Assembly (NCBI GenBank): GCA_021160085.1
Contig: JAGHDE010000201.1
Coordinates: 1-5,726, forward strand
Source: Pseudomonadota bacterium
GTDB taxonomy: Bacteria; Desulfobacterota; WTBG01; JAGOGO01
Direction of reading: 5' to 3'
DNA: 5,726 bases
Below, in pieces: positions 1-5,639 of this stretch (position 1 is the stretch's first letter; each line of letters begins with the position of its first letter). Under the pieces are notes generated by a model. The model had not been told where the DNA came from, did not search any database, and saw only the letters and a list, made by a program, of their open reading frames with translations. A program made the translations under genes and the position numbers.

Positions 1-411
1 CTTATGTTCAAGGTAGTAGATGAGGTGGCTCGGGTCTTAAAAGATGAATTTGATGTAGAAATTATCGAAGCCCATCACCGGATGAAAAAAGATGCTCCCA
101 GTGGGACTGCGGTTCGTCTGGCCCAAATAGTGGCTGAAGGCACAGAACAGGATTTAGGAAAGATGGGGGTGTATGGAAGGAAAGGGATTGTGGGAGAACG
201 GAGACCCGGGGAGATAGGTGTTCACGCGGTTCGCGCTGGAGATATTGTGGGGGAACATACCGTCCTCTTTGCCGGACCGGGGGAGCGATTTGAAATAACC
301 CACCGGGCTCATAGTCGGGACACATTTGCCGGTGGAGCCGTGAGGGCGGCTCTTTGGATTGCTGAACAACCGCCGGGAAGCTACAGCATGGAAGATGTGT
401 TAGGTATATAA
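1..411 (+). CDS. dapB: 4-hydroxy-tetrahydrodipicolinate reductase, C-terminal part (5' end outside window)
   Basis: This is the C-terminal catalytic/tetramerisation domain of DapB, a cytoplasmic NAD(P)H-dependent enzyme of the lysine and meso-diaminopimelate pathway. Reading from base 1 in frame, the family signature [15 protein letters not shown] covers residues 23-37. H25 and K29 of this fragment correspond to the catalytic His159 and Lys163 of the E. coli enzyme. Further family blocks follow: [25 protein letters not shown] sequence, then [34 protein letters not shown] sequence, the latter forming the conserved end of the domain. The N-terminal nucleotide-binding half lies upstream of the window, so an ATG at position 4 is an internal methionine and not the start. 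The TAA stop is at 409-411, and the length after the signature matches the family's normal C-terminus, so the 3' end looks intact. Forty-one bases separate it from the next gene. Confidence 0.96.
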   Translation, partial: LMFKVVDEVARVLKDEFDVEIIEAHHRMKKDAPSGTAVRLAQIVAEGTEQDLGKMGVYGRKGIVGERRPGEIGVHAVRAGDIVGEHTVLFAGPGERFEITHRAHSRDTFAGGAVRAALWIAEQPPGSYSMEDVLGI

Positions 412-436
412 CTTATAAAAATTTAATGTCGGTTTC

Positions 437-445
437 GGGAGGGAG
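437..445 (+). promoter_or_regulatory. Strong ribosome binding site deciding the start at 453
   Basis: The purine run GGGAGGGAG ends seven bases before the ATG at 453, an optimal Shine-Dalgarno distance. It argues against the upstream in-frame ATG at 426. Confidence 0.7.
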
Positions 446-452
446 AATCATC

Positions 453-680
453 ATGGTTGAAGATGAAAAAAAAATTCATGATATCAGAATAAAGGAAAGA
501 TATATTGACGATGGATCAATAACAAAAGAAGAATACAAAGATTATCTTGAATCTCTTCCTGATGTGTCCTCAAAAGTTGACGACGAATATCATTTCGATT
601 TTTCTTCTGTTTGCAAAGAAAACAAGGGTGAATCCTTTTCCAATTCTCACCCGGAAGATGTTCCTTCCATAGAGGATTAG
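453..680 (+). CDS. Small acidic hypothetical protein
   Basis: A 75-residue soluble protein, unusually rich in Asp and Glu, with no signal peptide or membrane segment. I chose the ATG at 453 because a strong purine-rich ribosome binding site (GGGAGGGAG, 437-445) sits seven bases before it. An in-frame ATG at 426 has no such site and would place the Shine-Dalgarno sequence inside the gene. The N-terminal half contains a K-E-R-Y-I-D-D-G-S-I-T-K-E-E-Y-K-D-Y-L stretch followed by S-L-P-D-V-S. I associate this pattern with short uncharacterised proteins of deltaproteobacteria, but only from memory. The C-terminal half (Ser, Glu, Asp, Pro, one Cys) looks low-complexity and probably disordered. It lies between dapB and a small membrane protein gene on the same strand. 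No function can be assigned. Confidence 0.72.
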   Translation: MVEDEKKIHDIRIKERYIDDGSITKEEYKDYLESLPDVSSKVDDEYHFDFSSVCKENKGESFSNSHPEDVPSIED

Positions 681-713
681 AAAAACCACTGATTTTCGGG
701 GAGCGAATAAGCT

Positions 714-935
714 ATGGTGAAAAAAAACGTTTGTTGTTTGATCGGCATAGTTTTGATGGTAACCGGAATCGCTTTGTTTATTGTAGTTGTCCCCATGGTG
801 AAATCCGCTGATTTGGGATTAAAAGAATATATATGGGCAATAGTCGTTATATGCTCTACGTGTATGGGATTCGGATTGATTATGATGTGTCTGATTAAGG
901 ACGTTAAGGACGAGAAACCAAATGCCAAATCTTAA
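714..935 (+). CDS. Small two-helix membrane protein of unknown function
   Basis: A 73-residue protein with two clear hydrophobic segments, about residues 6-27 and 40-61, joined by a short loop (V-K-S-A-D-L-G-L-K-E). The positively charged ends (K3, K4 and the C-terminal K-D-V-K-D-E-K) suggest that both termini face the cytoplasm. It has five cysteines for its size: C7, C8, C47, C50 and C59. C47-S-T-C50 forms a CxxC spacing inside the second predicted helix. A GGGGAG site (698-703) precedes the ATG by ten bases, slightly long but acceptable. Its last 14 bases overlap the start of the next gene in another frame, so the two are probably co-translated. I do not recognise a family. A small subunit that partners the downstream soluble protein is possible but unproven. 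Confidence 0.68.
   Translation: MVKKNVCCLIGIVLMVTGIALFIVVVPMVKSADLGLKEYIWAIVVICSTCMGFGLIMMCLIKDVKDEKPNAKS
895..912 (+). repeat. Two tandem copies of a 9-bp unit with Shine-Dalgarno-like cores
   Basis: TTAAGGACG occurs twice head to tail (895-903 and 904-912) within the 3' end of the small membrane protein gene, encoding a K-D-V-K-D pattern. Each copy contains AAGGA. The second core (906-910) ends 11 bases before the ATG at 922, so it is the best available ribosome binding site for the overlapping gene. Confidence 0.6.
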
Positions 936-1503
936 AATTCATGCTGAAGATTGGGAATCATATCAAAAAGTAGAAGAAATTTTTGAACAAACCCGCATCT
1001 TAAAACGCCAGTTAGAACTTGATTTGGGACGTTGGAGTTTTGTCGTTTTTGGACCTAATAAAGGCACCGACCACACCATAGTAAGAGAAGGTTGCGCGGT
1101 TCATTTAAAAATTGATGATTCCCTAATTTATATTGCTGCGGTTGGTAATCCGGAAAAGGTTGGGGAACGAGGTATGCCAATTGAGGAATTTGCTCAAGAA
1201 GAGCTCCCTCCTGAATTAAACGGTTTAGAAATTTATCAGGTTGACCCGGTTCGGCCATTAAATATTTACGAAAAATGGAAAGGCCCTCATCCTTCGGAGG
1301 CCGTAGAATCAATTTTAGAGAACTTTAAGGATAAAAATATAGCAGTTATTGAAACACCAGATGAACGATACTGGAGTCTGTCGGTTCTTAAATATCTCAA
1401 TGAATGTGATCAGTTTTTCCCCGATGTTCTCACCGAAGCCCTCAAAAAAGGAGATTTGCCCTTAAAAGGATATTTTTCTCCATTAAGCACAAAGATGCAT
1501 TGA
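922..1503 (+). CDS. Hypothetical soluble protein, 193 residues
   Basis: A 193-residue protein without a signal peptide or membrane segment, predicted cytoplasmic and mixed alpha/beta by eye. The N-terminus (about 5-35) looks helical and charged. It is followed by a strand-rich region with R-W-S-F-V-V-F-G-P-N-K-G and L-I-Y-I-A-A-V-G-N-P. The middle has an acidic, proline-containing stretch (P-I-E-E-F-A-Q-E-E-L-P-P-E-L). Residues ~140-190 include I-A-V-I-E-T-P-D-E-R-Y-W-S-L and a lysine-rich tail. I cannot place it in a known family and see no catalytic motif. Its ATG overlaps the end of the small membrane protein gene by 14 nt, and the only Shine-Dalgarno candidate is the AAGGA repeat at 906-910. 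The sustained 193-codon frame, the close spacing and the codon usage resembling its neighbours support a real gene. It may be the soluble partner of that membrane protein (inference from overlap only). Confidence 0.75.
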   Translation: MPNLKIHAEDWESYQKVEEIFEQTRILKRQLELDLGRWSFVVFGPNKGTDHTIVREGCAVHLKIDDSLIYIAAVGNPEKVGERGMPIEEFAQEELPPELNGLEIYQVDPVRPLNIYEKWKGPHPSEAVESILENFKDKNIAVIETPDERYWSLSVLKYLNECDQFFPDVLTEALKKGDLPLKGYFSPLSTKMH

Positions 1504-1591
1504 TTCAAATAAATTTCTCAGGTATCATCACCACTAACTTCATTTTGCAAAATCCAACCAGTGTTTAAAAATACTTAGGGAAGAAAAAGAA

Positions 1592-2107
1592 ATGGTTAAA
1601 AAGAAAAGCATTGTCAGCGCAATAACCTTTTGGGGAGTGGTTATAATTTGTGTGAGCAGCTTAGTGCTTTTGTCGGTAACCGCCAATTGCATTGACTCTA
1701 AACCAGCGCCCGATTTTTTGTTTAATGACTTGGATGGAAAGCAAGTCAGGTTATCTGACTATCGGGGTAAAATAGTTATTCTCAATTTCTGGGCGGACTG
1801 GTGCCCTCCCTGTAAACGGGAGTTGCCTGATTTGGTTGAGTTGTACCAAAAATATAAGGAAAGGGGACTTGTCATCATCGGGATTGCGATCAACTCAAAA
1901 ACAAAAAAACTAAAAAAAATAGTGTTGGAAAAAGGAATCACCTATCCAGTAGTTATCGGAGATTATGATATCACGCTGAGATACGGAGGGATTCGGGCAA
2001 TTCCTACTACCTTTATTATCGACCGCGAAGGCAATATCATCAAAAAGCGCTTAGGCGCGACCACCAAAGCGATATTTGAAGAAGACATTAAACCCTTTTT
2101 AAACTGA
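1592..2107 (+). CDS. Exported TlpA/ResA-like thiol-disulfide oxidoreductase
   Basis: A 171-residue thioredoxin-fold protein of the TlpA/ResA/AhpC-TSA type, which reduces disulfides outside the cytoplasmic membrane. Residues 1-5 carry K3-K4-K5. A hydrophobic stretch (about 7-31) serves as signal or anchor. Cleavage after A31 (V-T-A) is possible, and otherwise the protein remains tethered. The typical A-P-D-F opening is at 39-42, L-D-G-K at 47-50, the active site W70-C71-P72-P73-C74 follows an L-N-F-W-A strand, and the cis-proline is P138 in A-I-P-T-T-F-I-I-D. C33 lies just after the hydrophobic segment, but T-A-N-C is not a canonical lipobox. A purine-rich AGGGAAG run begins at 1577 ahead of the ATG. 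Its stop shares a base with the trxB start (TGATG), and with the downstream ccdA and thioredoxin genes it forms the outer end of a reducing relay. The target is unknown; cytochrome c maturation is one option, but no other maturation genes are present. Confidence 0.9.
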   Translation: MVKKKSIVSAITFWGVVIICVSSLVLLSVTANCIDSKPAPDFLFNDLDGKQVRLSDYRGKIVILNFWADWCPPCKRELPDLVELYQKYKERGLVIIGIAINSKTKKLKKIVLEKGITYPVVIGDYDITLRYGGIRAIPTTFIIDREGNIIKKRLGATTKAIFEEDIKPFLN

Positions 2108-3051
2108 TGAAAAAAATTATGAACCGAGAAACATATGATCTCATTATTATTGGAGGCGGTCCAGCAGGTTTGACCGCCGGACTTTATGCGGCAAGGGCTA
2201 AATTAAAAACTTTGCTGTTAGAAAAACTGCCGCTTACAGGTGGGCAGACCATTAATGCCTGGATGCTGGAAAATTACCCCGGTTTTCCTGATGGTATTTC
2301 GGGACCGGAATTAATAAAAAAAATGGAAACCCAGGCCCGGAAATTCGGCCTCATGATAAAAACGGGGGAAGTGAATGAGATCAAAGTTAGTGGAGATATG
2401 AAGCAGGTAGTACATGAGGAAGGCGATTATTTCTGTCGAACGATCATTGTGGCTACTGGGGCATCACCCAGTCGATTAGGTGTAAAGGGGGAGAAGCGCC
2501 TCATAGGTAAAGGCATATCATTTTGTGGAACCTGTGACGGATTTTTCTTTAAGGACAAGGACGTGGTATTGGTAGGAGGTGGAGATACCGCCATGGAAGA
2601 AGCCCTCTTTTTGACCCGTTTTGTAAGAAAACTTTCGGTAGTGCATCGTCGTGATTCCTTGCGAGCCACCAGGATTCTCCAGGATAGAGCTTTTGAGAAT
2701 GACAAAATCAACTTTATCTGGGATACGGTGGTCGAAGGGATTGAAGGAGAAAAAAATGTGGACAAGGTTATTTTAAAGAATGTCAAAACCGGTGAGATTT
2801 CGGTGGAAGAGACCGATGGAATATTTGTTTTTGTGGGAACAAATCCCAACACTCAATGCTTACAAGGGTTTATTGACCTTGACAAACAAGGATTTATTCT
2901 TACCAATAAAAATCTGGAGACCTCGGCGCCGGGTGTTTTCGCCGCCGGTGATGTCCGGAAGAAACTTTTACGACAGATATCTACCGCGGTAGGGGATGGC
3001 GCAACAGCAGCCTTTGCAGCGGAAAAATATATAGATAGCTTTCACTCATAG
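2107..3051 (+). CDS. trxB: Thioredoxin-disulfide reductase
   Basis: A 314-residue, full-length low-molecular-weight thioredoxin reductase, a cytoplasmic FAD enzyme that uses NADPH to reduce thioredoxin. The motifs occur in family order. The FAD-binding G16-G-G-P-A-G21 is followed by G45-G-Q, by E55-N-Y-P-G-F, by an A-T-G-A (116-119) and by the redox-active C140-G-T-C143-D144. The NADPH domain has G157-G-G-D-T-A-M-E-E-A and H180-R-R-D-S-L-R186-A, whose arginines fit 2'-phosphate binding and so NADPH preference. The C-terminal FAD motif is G276-V-F-A-A-G-D282, followed by R-Q-I-S-T-A-V-G-D-G-A. The start at 2107 overlaps the tlpA-like stop by one base, suggesting translational coupling. An ATG at 2119 would shorten it by four residues and cannot be excluded, as neither has a clear Shine-Dalgarno site. 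Related ferredoxin- or flavin-type reductases are less likely given the intact NADPH motif. Confidence 0.96.
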   Translation: MKKIMNRETYDLIIIGGGPAGLTAGLYAARAKLKTLLLEKLPLTGGQTINAWMLENYPGFPDGISGPELIKKMETQARKFGLMIKTGEVNEIKVSGDMKQVVHEEGDYFCRTIIVATGASPSRLGVKGEKRLIGKGISFCGTCDGFFFKDKDVVLVGGGDTAMEEALFLTRFVRKLSVVHRRDSLRATRILQDRAFENDKINFIWDTVVEGIEGEKNVDKVILKNVKTGEISVEETDGIFVFVGTNPNTQCLQGFIDLDKQGFILTNKNLETSAPGVFAAGDVRKKLLRQISTAVGDGATAAFAAEKYIDSFHS

Positions 3052-3154
3052 ATCTTTGGCTTGCTGCAGGGAATAAATTTTATATTTATCGATCCCGGCA
3101 AAAAGCTGATTATGGACTAATCCAAAAACATTTTTTAAAACTTTTGTTTAGCTT

Positions 3155-3919
3155 ATGGAATCCACTCCCTTGATAGCGGCTTTTTTAGCTGGTTTACTCT
3201 CTTTTGTCTCACCCTGTGTTCTTCCACTTGTGCCCGCTTATATTTCTTACATCTCAGGCGTTGCAATGGAAGATATGATGAACCGTCATTTGGAATTAAG
3301 GATAAGAAGAGTAATTTTATTAAATGCGCTCTTTTTTTGCTTAGGATTTTCCCTGGTATTTGTTGTTCTCGGTGCCTCCGCTACGTTTCTGGGGCAGTTT
3401 TTTCTGTCCCATCTGCAAATATTATGCAAGCTGGCCGGCATTCTCATCATTGTTTTGGGATTACATATAGCCGGTTTTCTCCGGATTAATTTTCTATACC
3501 GGGAAAAAAGAATCCAGTTACAAAAAAAACGAGTCGGTATTGGCTGGTCATTTCTTGCCGGCTTTGCCTTTGCCTTCGGGTGGACACCATGTATCGGCCC
3601 TATTCTGGCTGGTATCTTGGTGCTTGCTGGCACCCGTGAAACCATGGGAGATGGAATCCTTCTCCTCAGCCTCTATTCTCTGGGTTTGTCGATTCCGTTC
3701 ATACTTACTGCCCTGGCAGTCGAGTCTTTTTGGAAAACCTTTGAACGGGCAAAAAAACACTTTCGGAAGATCGAAATTGGAAGCGGAGTTTTACTGATTC
3801 TGATTGGTATTTTAATTTTTACCAGTGACCTTCAGCGGATAGGGGGATCCTTCACCGCAAGTTTAGGATATATAACAGAATGGATAGAAATGTTTGAACA
3901 AAAACTACTGCATTTTTAA
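3155..3919 (+). CDS. ccdA: CcdA-type transmembrane thiol-reducing transporter
   Basis: A 254-residue integral membrane protein of the CcdA/DsbD-beta family, which moves reducing equivalents from cytoplasmic thioredoxin to extracytoplasmic thioredoxin-like proteins. About six hydrophobic segments are visible (near 6-35, 53-78, 88-109, 131-156, 166-190 and 208-226). The hallmark cysteine pair is present: C21 in S-P-C-V-L-P-L-V-P near the N-terminus and C146 in G-W-T-P-C-I-G-P, matching the repeated half-domains of the family. C62 and C91 are additional and not part of the signature. The ATG at 3155 must be the start: an in-frame TAG lies just upstream at 3149-3151, and the next methionine would lose the first cysteine. 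No recognisable Shine-Dalgarno sequence precedes it, unlike the thioredoxin gene downstream. Length is normal for stand-alone CcdA. It lies 103 nt after trxB and 24 nt before the thioredoxin gene, consistent with one functional unit. Confidence 0.94.
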   Translation: MESTPLIAAFLAGLLSFVSPCVLPLVPAYISYISGVAMEDMMNRHLELRIRRVILLNALFFCLGFSLVFVVLGASATFLGQFFLSHLQILCKLAGILIIVLGLHIAGFLRINFLYREKRIQLQKKRVGIGWSFLAGFAFAFGWTPCIGPILAGILVLAGTRETMGDGILLLSLYSLGLSIPFILTALAVESFWKTFERAKKHFRKIEIGSGVLLILIGILIFTSDLQRIGGSFTASLGYITEWIEMFEQKLLHF

Positions 3920-3929
3920 TTAATCAAAG

Positions 3930-3936
3930 AAAGGAG
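3930..3936 (+). promoter_or_regulatory. Strong ribosome binding site of the thioredoxin gene
   Basis: AAAGGAG lies seven bases before the ATG at 3944. It is close to consensus and contrasts with the absent or weak sites of trxB, ccdA and the deacetylase gene, so thioredoxin is probably the most translated product of this block. Confidence 0.75.
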
Positions 3937-3943
3937 TAACTCC

Positions 3944-4267
3944 ATGGGAAAAGAAGTCGTCTTCACTGATAATAATTTTAATGAAGAAGTAATAGAGTCA
4001 AAAACCCCGGTTCTGGTTGACTTGTGGGCAGAGTGGTGCGGTCCCTGTCTAATGATTGGGCCGGTTGTAGAAGAGATTGCGGATGAATATGAGGGAAAAA
4101 TTAAGGTGGGTAAACTGAATGTAGACGACAACCAGAAAACTGCGGCAAAATACGGAATCAGAAGCATTCCCACCCTGCTCTTTTTTAAAGGAGGGGAGCT
4201 GGTTGACCAGATAGTAGGCGCTCAGTCAAAAACCAAGATAGTCGAGGTTGTAGAAAAAATTTTATAA
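3944..4267 (+). CDS. trxA: Thioredoxin (cytoplasmic)
   Basis: A 107-residue classical thioredoxin with no signal peptide, so cytoplasmic. The active site is W31-C32-G-P-C35, the buried acidic residue is D26 in V-D-L-W-A, and the cis-proline is P76 in R-S-I-P-T. These positions match E. coli thioredoxin numbering exactly. It ends with the expected helix after [11 protein letters not shown]. The residue after the second cysteine is Leu instead of the more usual Lys or Arg, a small departure that could affect partner recognition or redox potential. An AAAGGAG site (3930-3936) lies seven bases before the ATG, the best ribosome binding site in the redox block, suggesting the highest translation. 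It should take electrons from TrxB and pass them to CcdA and other cytoplasmic targets. The downstream deacetylase gene begins one base after its stop. Confidence 0.96.
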   Translation: MGKEVVFTDNNFNEEVIESKTPVLVDLWAEWCGPCLMIGPVVEEIADEYEGKIKVGKLNVDDNQKTAAKYGIRSIPTLLFFKGGELVDQIVGAQSKTKIVEVVEKIL

Positions 4268-4268
4268 C

Positions 4269-5429
4269 ATGCCTTCCCGAAAAAAACGAGTACCTTCCCC
4301 TGTTTCTATAAAAGGACTTGTCATTTTTTTTCTTTTAGTGATTGCTTTTTGTGGTTATGTATTTTACTGCATCTCCCCGGTGGCTGACAGAGATAAAGTT
4401 GATCACATCACGTCTCGGGATATACCTTCCAAAACGATTCCTGAAGTTATAGATAATTCCCCCTCCTGCCAGCGAATTAATGAACGAATCTATCGTTCCT
4501 GCAAAAAGTTAGGCGTGTCAGAAAGGGGTTTCACTATCCTGGAACGACACCAGGTCCATAGGAAAGGGCAGAAATGGTTCTACACAAAGGGCAAAATTTT
4601 TCTTCCTAAAGAGATTGATCTAACTCGGGCAGCTCACGATATTAGCAGAGAGTTGCACGGTGTCAAAGCTCTTGCGGCTAAGTGGGATAAGGATAGAGAC
4701 GATCGAGGTTTTTTATCGATCTCTTTAAAAGGGGTCTTAACCCATTTTTTTACTATAATGCATAGCCCCCCCCGTCTGGCCATCATCATTGACGATATCG
4801 GAGAGGATATAAAAACAACCAGAGAATTCCTAAATCTGGGGATACCCCTTACTCTTTCTATTTTGCCGGATTTATCCTGTTCGAAGGAATCAGAGGAACT
4901 GGCGCACAATCGTGGTTATGAAGTAATGCTCCATCTCCCCATGGAGCCGAAGGACATTCGCAACCACAATCCTGGTGAAGGAGCTATTTACACCTGCATG
5001 GATGAAAATGAAATTTCTAATACTATTATCCGGCATATCAATAAATTTAAATATATCAAAGGGGTAAACAATCACATGGGATCCCTGGTTACTGAAAATG
5101 AGCAGACTATGCGCTGGGTGTTGAAAACCCTGAAACCCACCGGACTCTATTTCATAGACAGCCGAACCAGCTCTCGATCAGTAGCCTTCAAAATTGCTCA
5201 TGAAATGAAGATTCCCAGTGGAAAGAATGAAATATTTATAGATAATGAACCCGAAATTAATTATTGTAAAAATTTTATCGACAAAGCTATCCAGCGGGTA
5301 AAAAAAGAAGGCAAAGGCATAATTATCGGCCATCCCCGGGAAACAACGCTCCAAGCATTACGGGAAATAAATTCTAAAATCCAGGATGAGGGGATAGCCC
5401 TGGTGTTTGTTTCAGAATTAGTGCTATAG
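4269..5429 (+). CDS. Membrane-anchored divergent polysaccharide deacetylase (DUF610/YibQ-like)
   Basis: A 386-residue protein. A basic N-terminus (R4-K-K-R7) and one hydrophobic segment (about 16-35) suggest a signal anchor with the rest outside the cytoplasmic membrane. Residues ~37-165 form a poorly conserved spacer or domain. The C-terminal ~220 residues carry the divergent polysaccharide deacetylase (NodB-related) pattern: I-I-I-D175-D176-I-G, then L-T-L-S-I-L-P, H222-L-P-M-E-P, N267-N-H269-M-G-S, F-I-D297-S-R-T, and I-G-H355-P-R-E-T-T. Family knowledge makes the D175/D176 and H269 positions candidate metal ligands and H355 a catalytic candidate. The exact substrate of this family is not established; a cell-wall or surface polysaccharide is inferred. 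It starts one base after the thioredoxin stop without a clear Shine-Dalgarno sequence, so coupled translation is likely. A run of eight C (4766-4773) lies just before the catalytic domain. Confidence 0.9.
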   Translation: MPSRKKRVPSPVSIKGLVIFFLLVIAFCGYVFYCISPVADRDKVDHITSRDIPSKTIPEVIDNSPSCQRINERIYRSCKKLGVSERGFTILERHQVHRKGQKWFYTKGKIFLPKEIDLTRAAHDISRELHGVKALAAKWDKDRDDRGFLSISLKGVLTHFFTIMHSPPRLAIIIDDIGEDIKTTREFLNLGIPLTLSILPDLSCSKESEELAHNRGYEVMLHLPMEPKDIRNHNPGEGAIYTCMDENEISNTIIRHINKFKYIKGVNNHMGSLVTENEQTMRWVLKTLKPTGLYFIDSRTSSRSVAFKIAHEMKIPSGKNEIFIDNEPEINYCKNFIDKAIQRVKKEGKGIIIGHPRETTLQALREINSKIQDEGIALVFVSELVL

Positions 5430-5463
5430 GATAGCGGATTTCGGATTGAAAAATATTTTAAAC

Positions 5464-5618
5464 CTCTTTGCCCTTGTCTGAAACGGTTTTTGAACAATCT
5501 AAGGCTCGTTCCAGGCGATTTGAAAAACCACCCTAAAGGAACCAACCCGTTCAAATCGCTGATCTTGCACTTCGCCAAGATTGATAAACAAAAATCGTTT
5601 TAAAGACCGCTCAAAGAG
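5464..5618. repeat. Long imperfect palindrome (possible non-autonomous mobile or interspersed element)
   Basis: Bases 5464-5524 and the reverse complement of 5550-5618 align through most of their length. CTCTTTG (5464-5470) pairs with CAAAGAG (5612-5618). AAACGGTTTTTG (5481-5492) matches the complement of 5589-5600 with one mismatch. An A-CAATCT-GGC block follows in both arms, with small gaps. The innermost ten bases, GCGATTTGAA (5515-5524) and TTCAAATCGC (5550-5559), are perfectly complementary around a 25-nt loop. Transcripts from either strand could fold into a long hairpin. There is no T-run directly after the stem, so it is not a classical terminator. A repeat or MITE-like element is the more likely reading, though no terminal duplication was found. 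One arm also encodes a short minus-strand open frame. Confidence 0.6.
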
Positions 5619-5639
5619 ATTCATGGCCTGACAACTCAT
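5499..5639 (-). CDS. Possible 46-residue peptide frame inside the palindromic repeat (doubtful gene)
   Basis: On the minus strand an ATG at 5639-5637 opens 46 codons ending at TAG (5501-5499). The peptide includes M-N-L-F-E-R-S-L-K-R-F-L and ends with V-V-F-Q-I-A-W-N-E-P. The in-frame stop just upstream is at 5651-5649, and no good Shine-Dalgarno sequence is present. The sequence looks familiar to me from short hypothetical proteins annotated in repeated regions of deltaproteobacterial genomes, but I cannot verify this here. It lies almost wholly within the palindrome, so it may simply be the translation of an interspersed DNA repeat rather than an expressed gene. Confidence 0.25.
   Translation of the reverse strand: MSCQAMNLFERSLKRFLFINLGEVQDQRFERVGSFRVVFQIAWNEP

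Noticed and set aside
1545..1575. TTGCAA with an A/T-rich -10-like stretch before the TlpA-like gene
   Set aside because: Both boxes match poorly and a transcription start there would fall on the ribosome binding site. No promoter can be supported.
1624..1690. Lipoprotein signal in the TlpA-like protein (C33)
   Set aside because: The residues before C33 are T-A-N, with Asn at -1, which does not fit the lipobox. Signal peptidase I cleavage after A31 or an uncleaved anchor is more likely.
2427..2852. 141-codon open frame on the minus strand inside trxB
   Set aside because: It lies wholly antisense to an intact, motif-complete trxB, and its Ser/Thr-rich low-complexity translation looks like a shadow frame.
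3061..3086. Possible promoter before ccdA (TTGCTG at 3061, TATATT at 3081)
   Set aside because: The spacing is only 14 bases, too short for a sigma-70 type promoter, and AT-rich intergenic DNA gives such matches by chance.
3108..3136. Small inverted repeat GATTA/TAATC followed by a run of T after trxB
   Set aside because: The stem is only five mostly A-T pairs, and the T-run starts several bases after it, so it is not a credible terminator.
5515..5559. The 10-bp perfect stem as a factor-independent terminator of the deacetylase transcript
   Set aside because: The loop is 25 nt and no T-run follows the 3' arm. It is better explained as the core of the longer palindrome.
5261..5578. 105-codon minus-strand open frame overlapping the deacetylase 3' end
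   Set aside because: More than half is antisense to the deacetylase, and within the palindrome it uses a different frame from the better 46-codon candidate.
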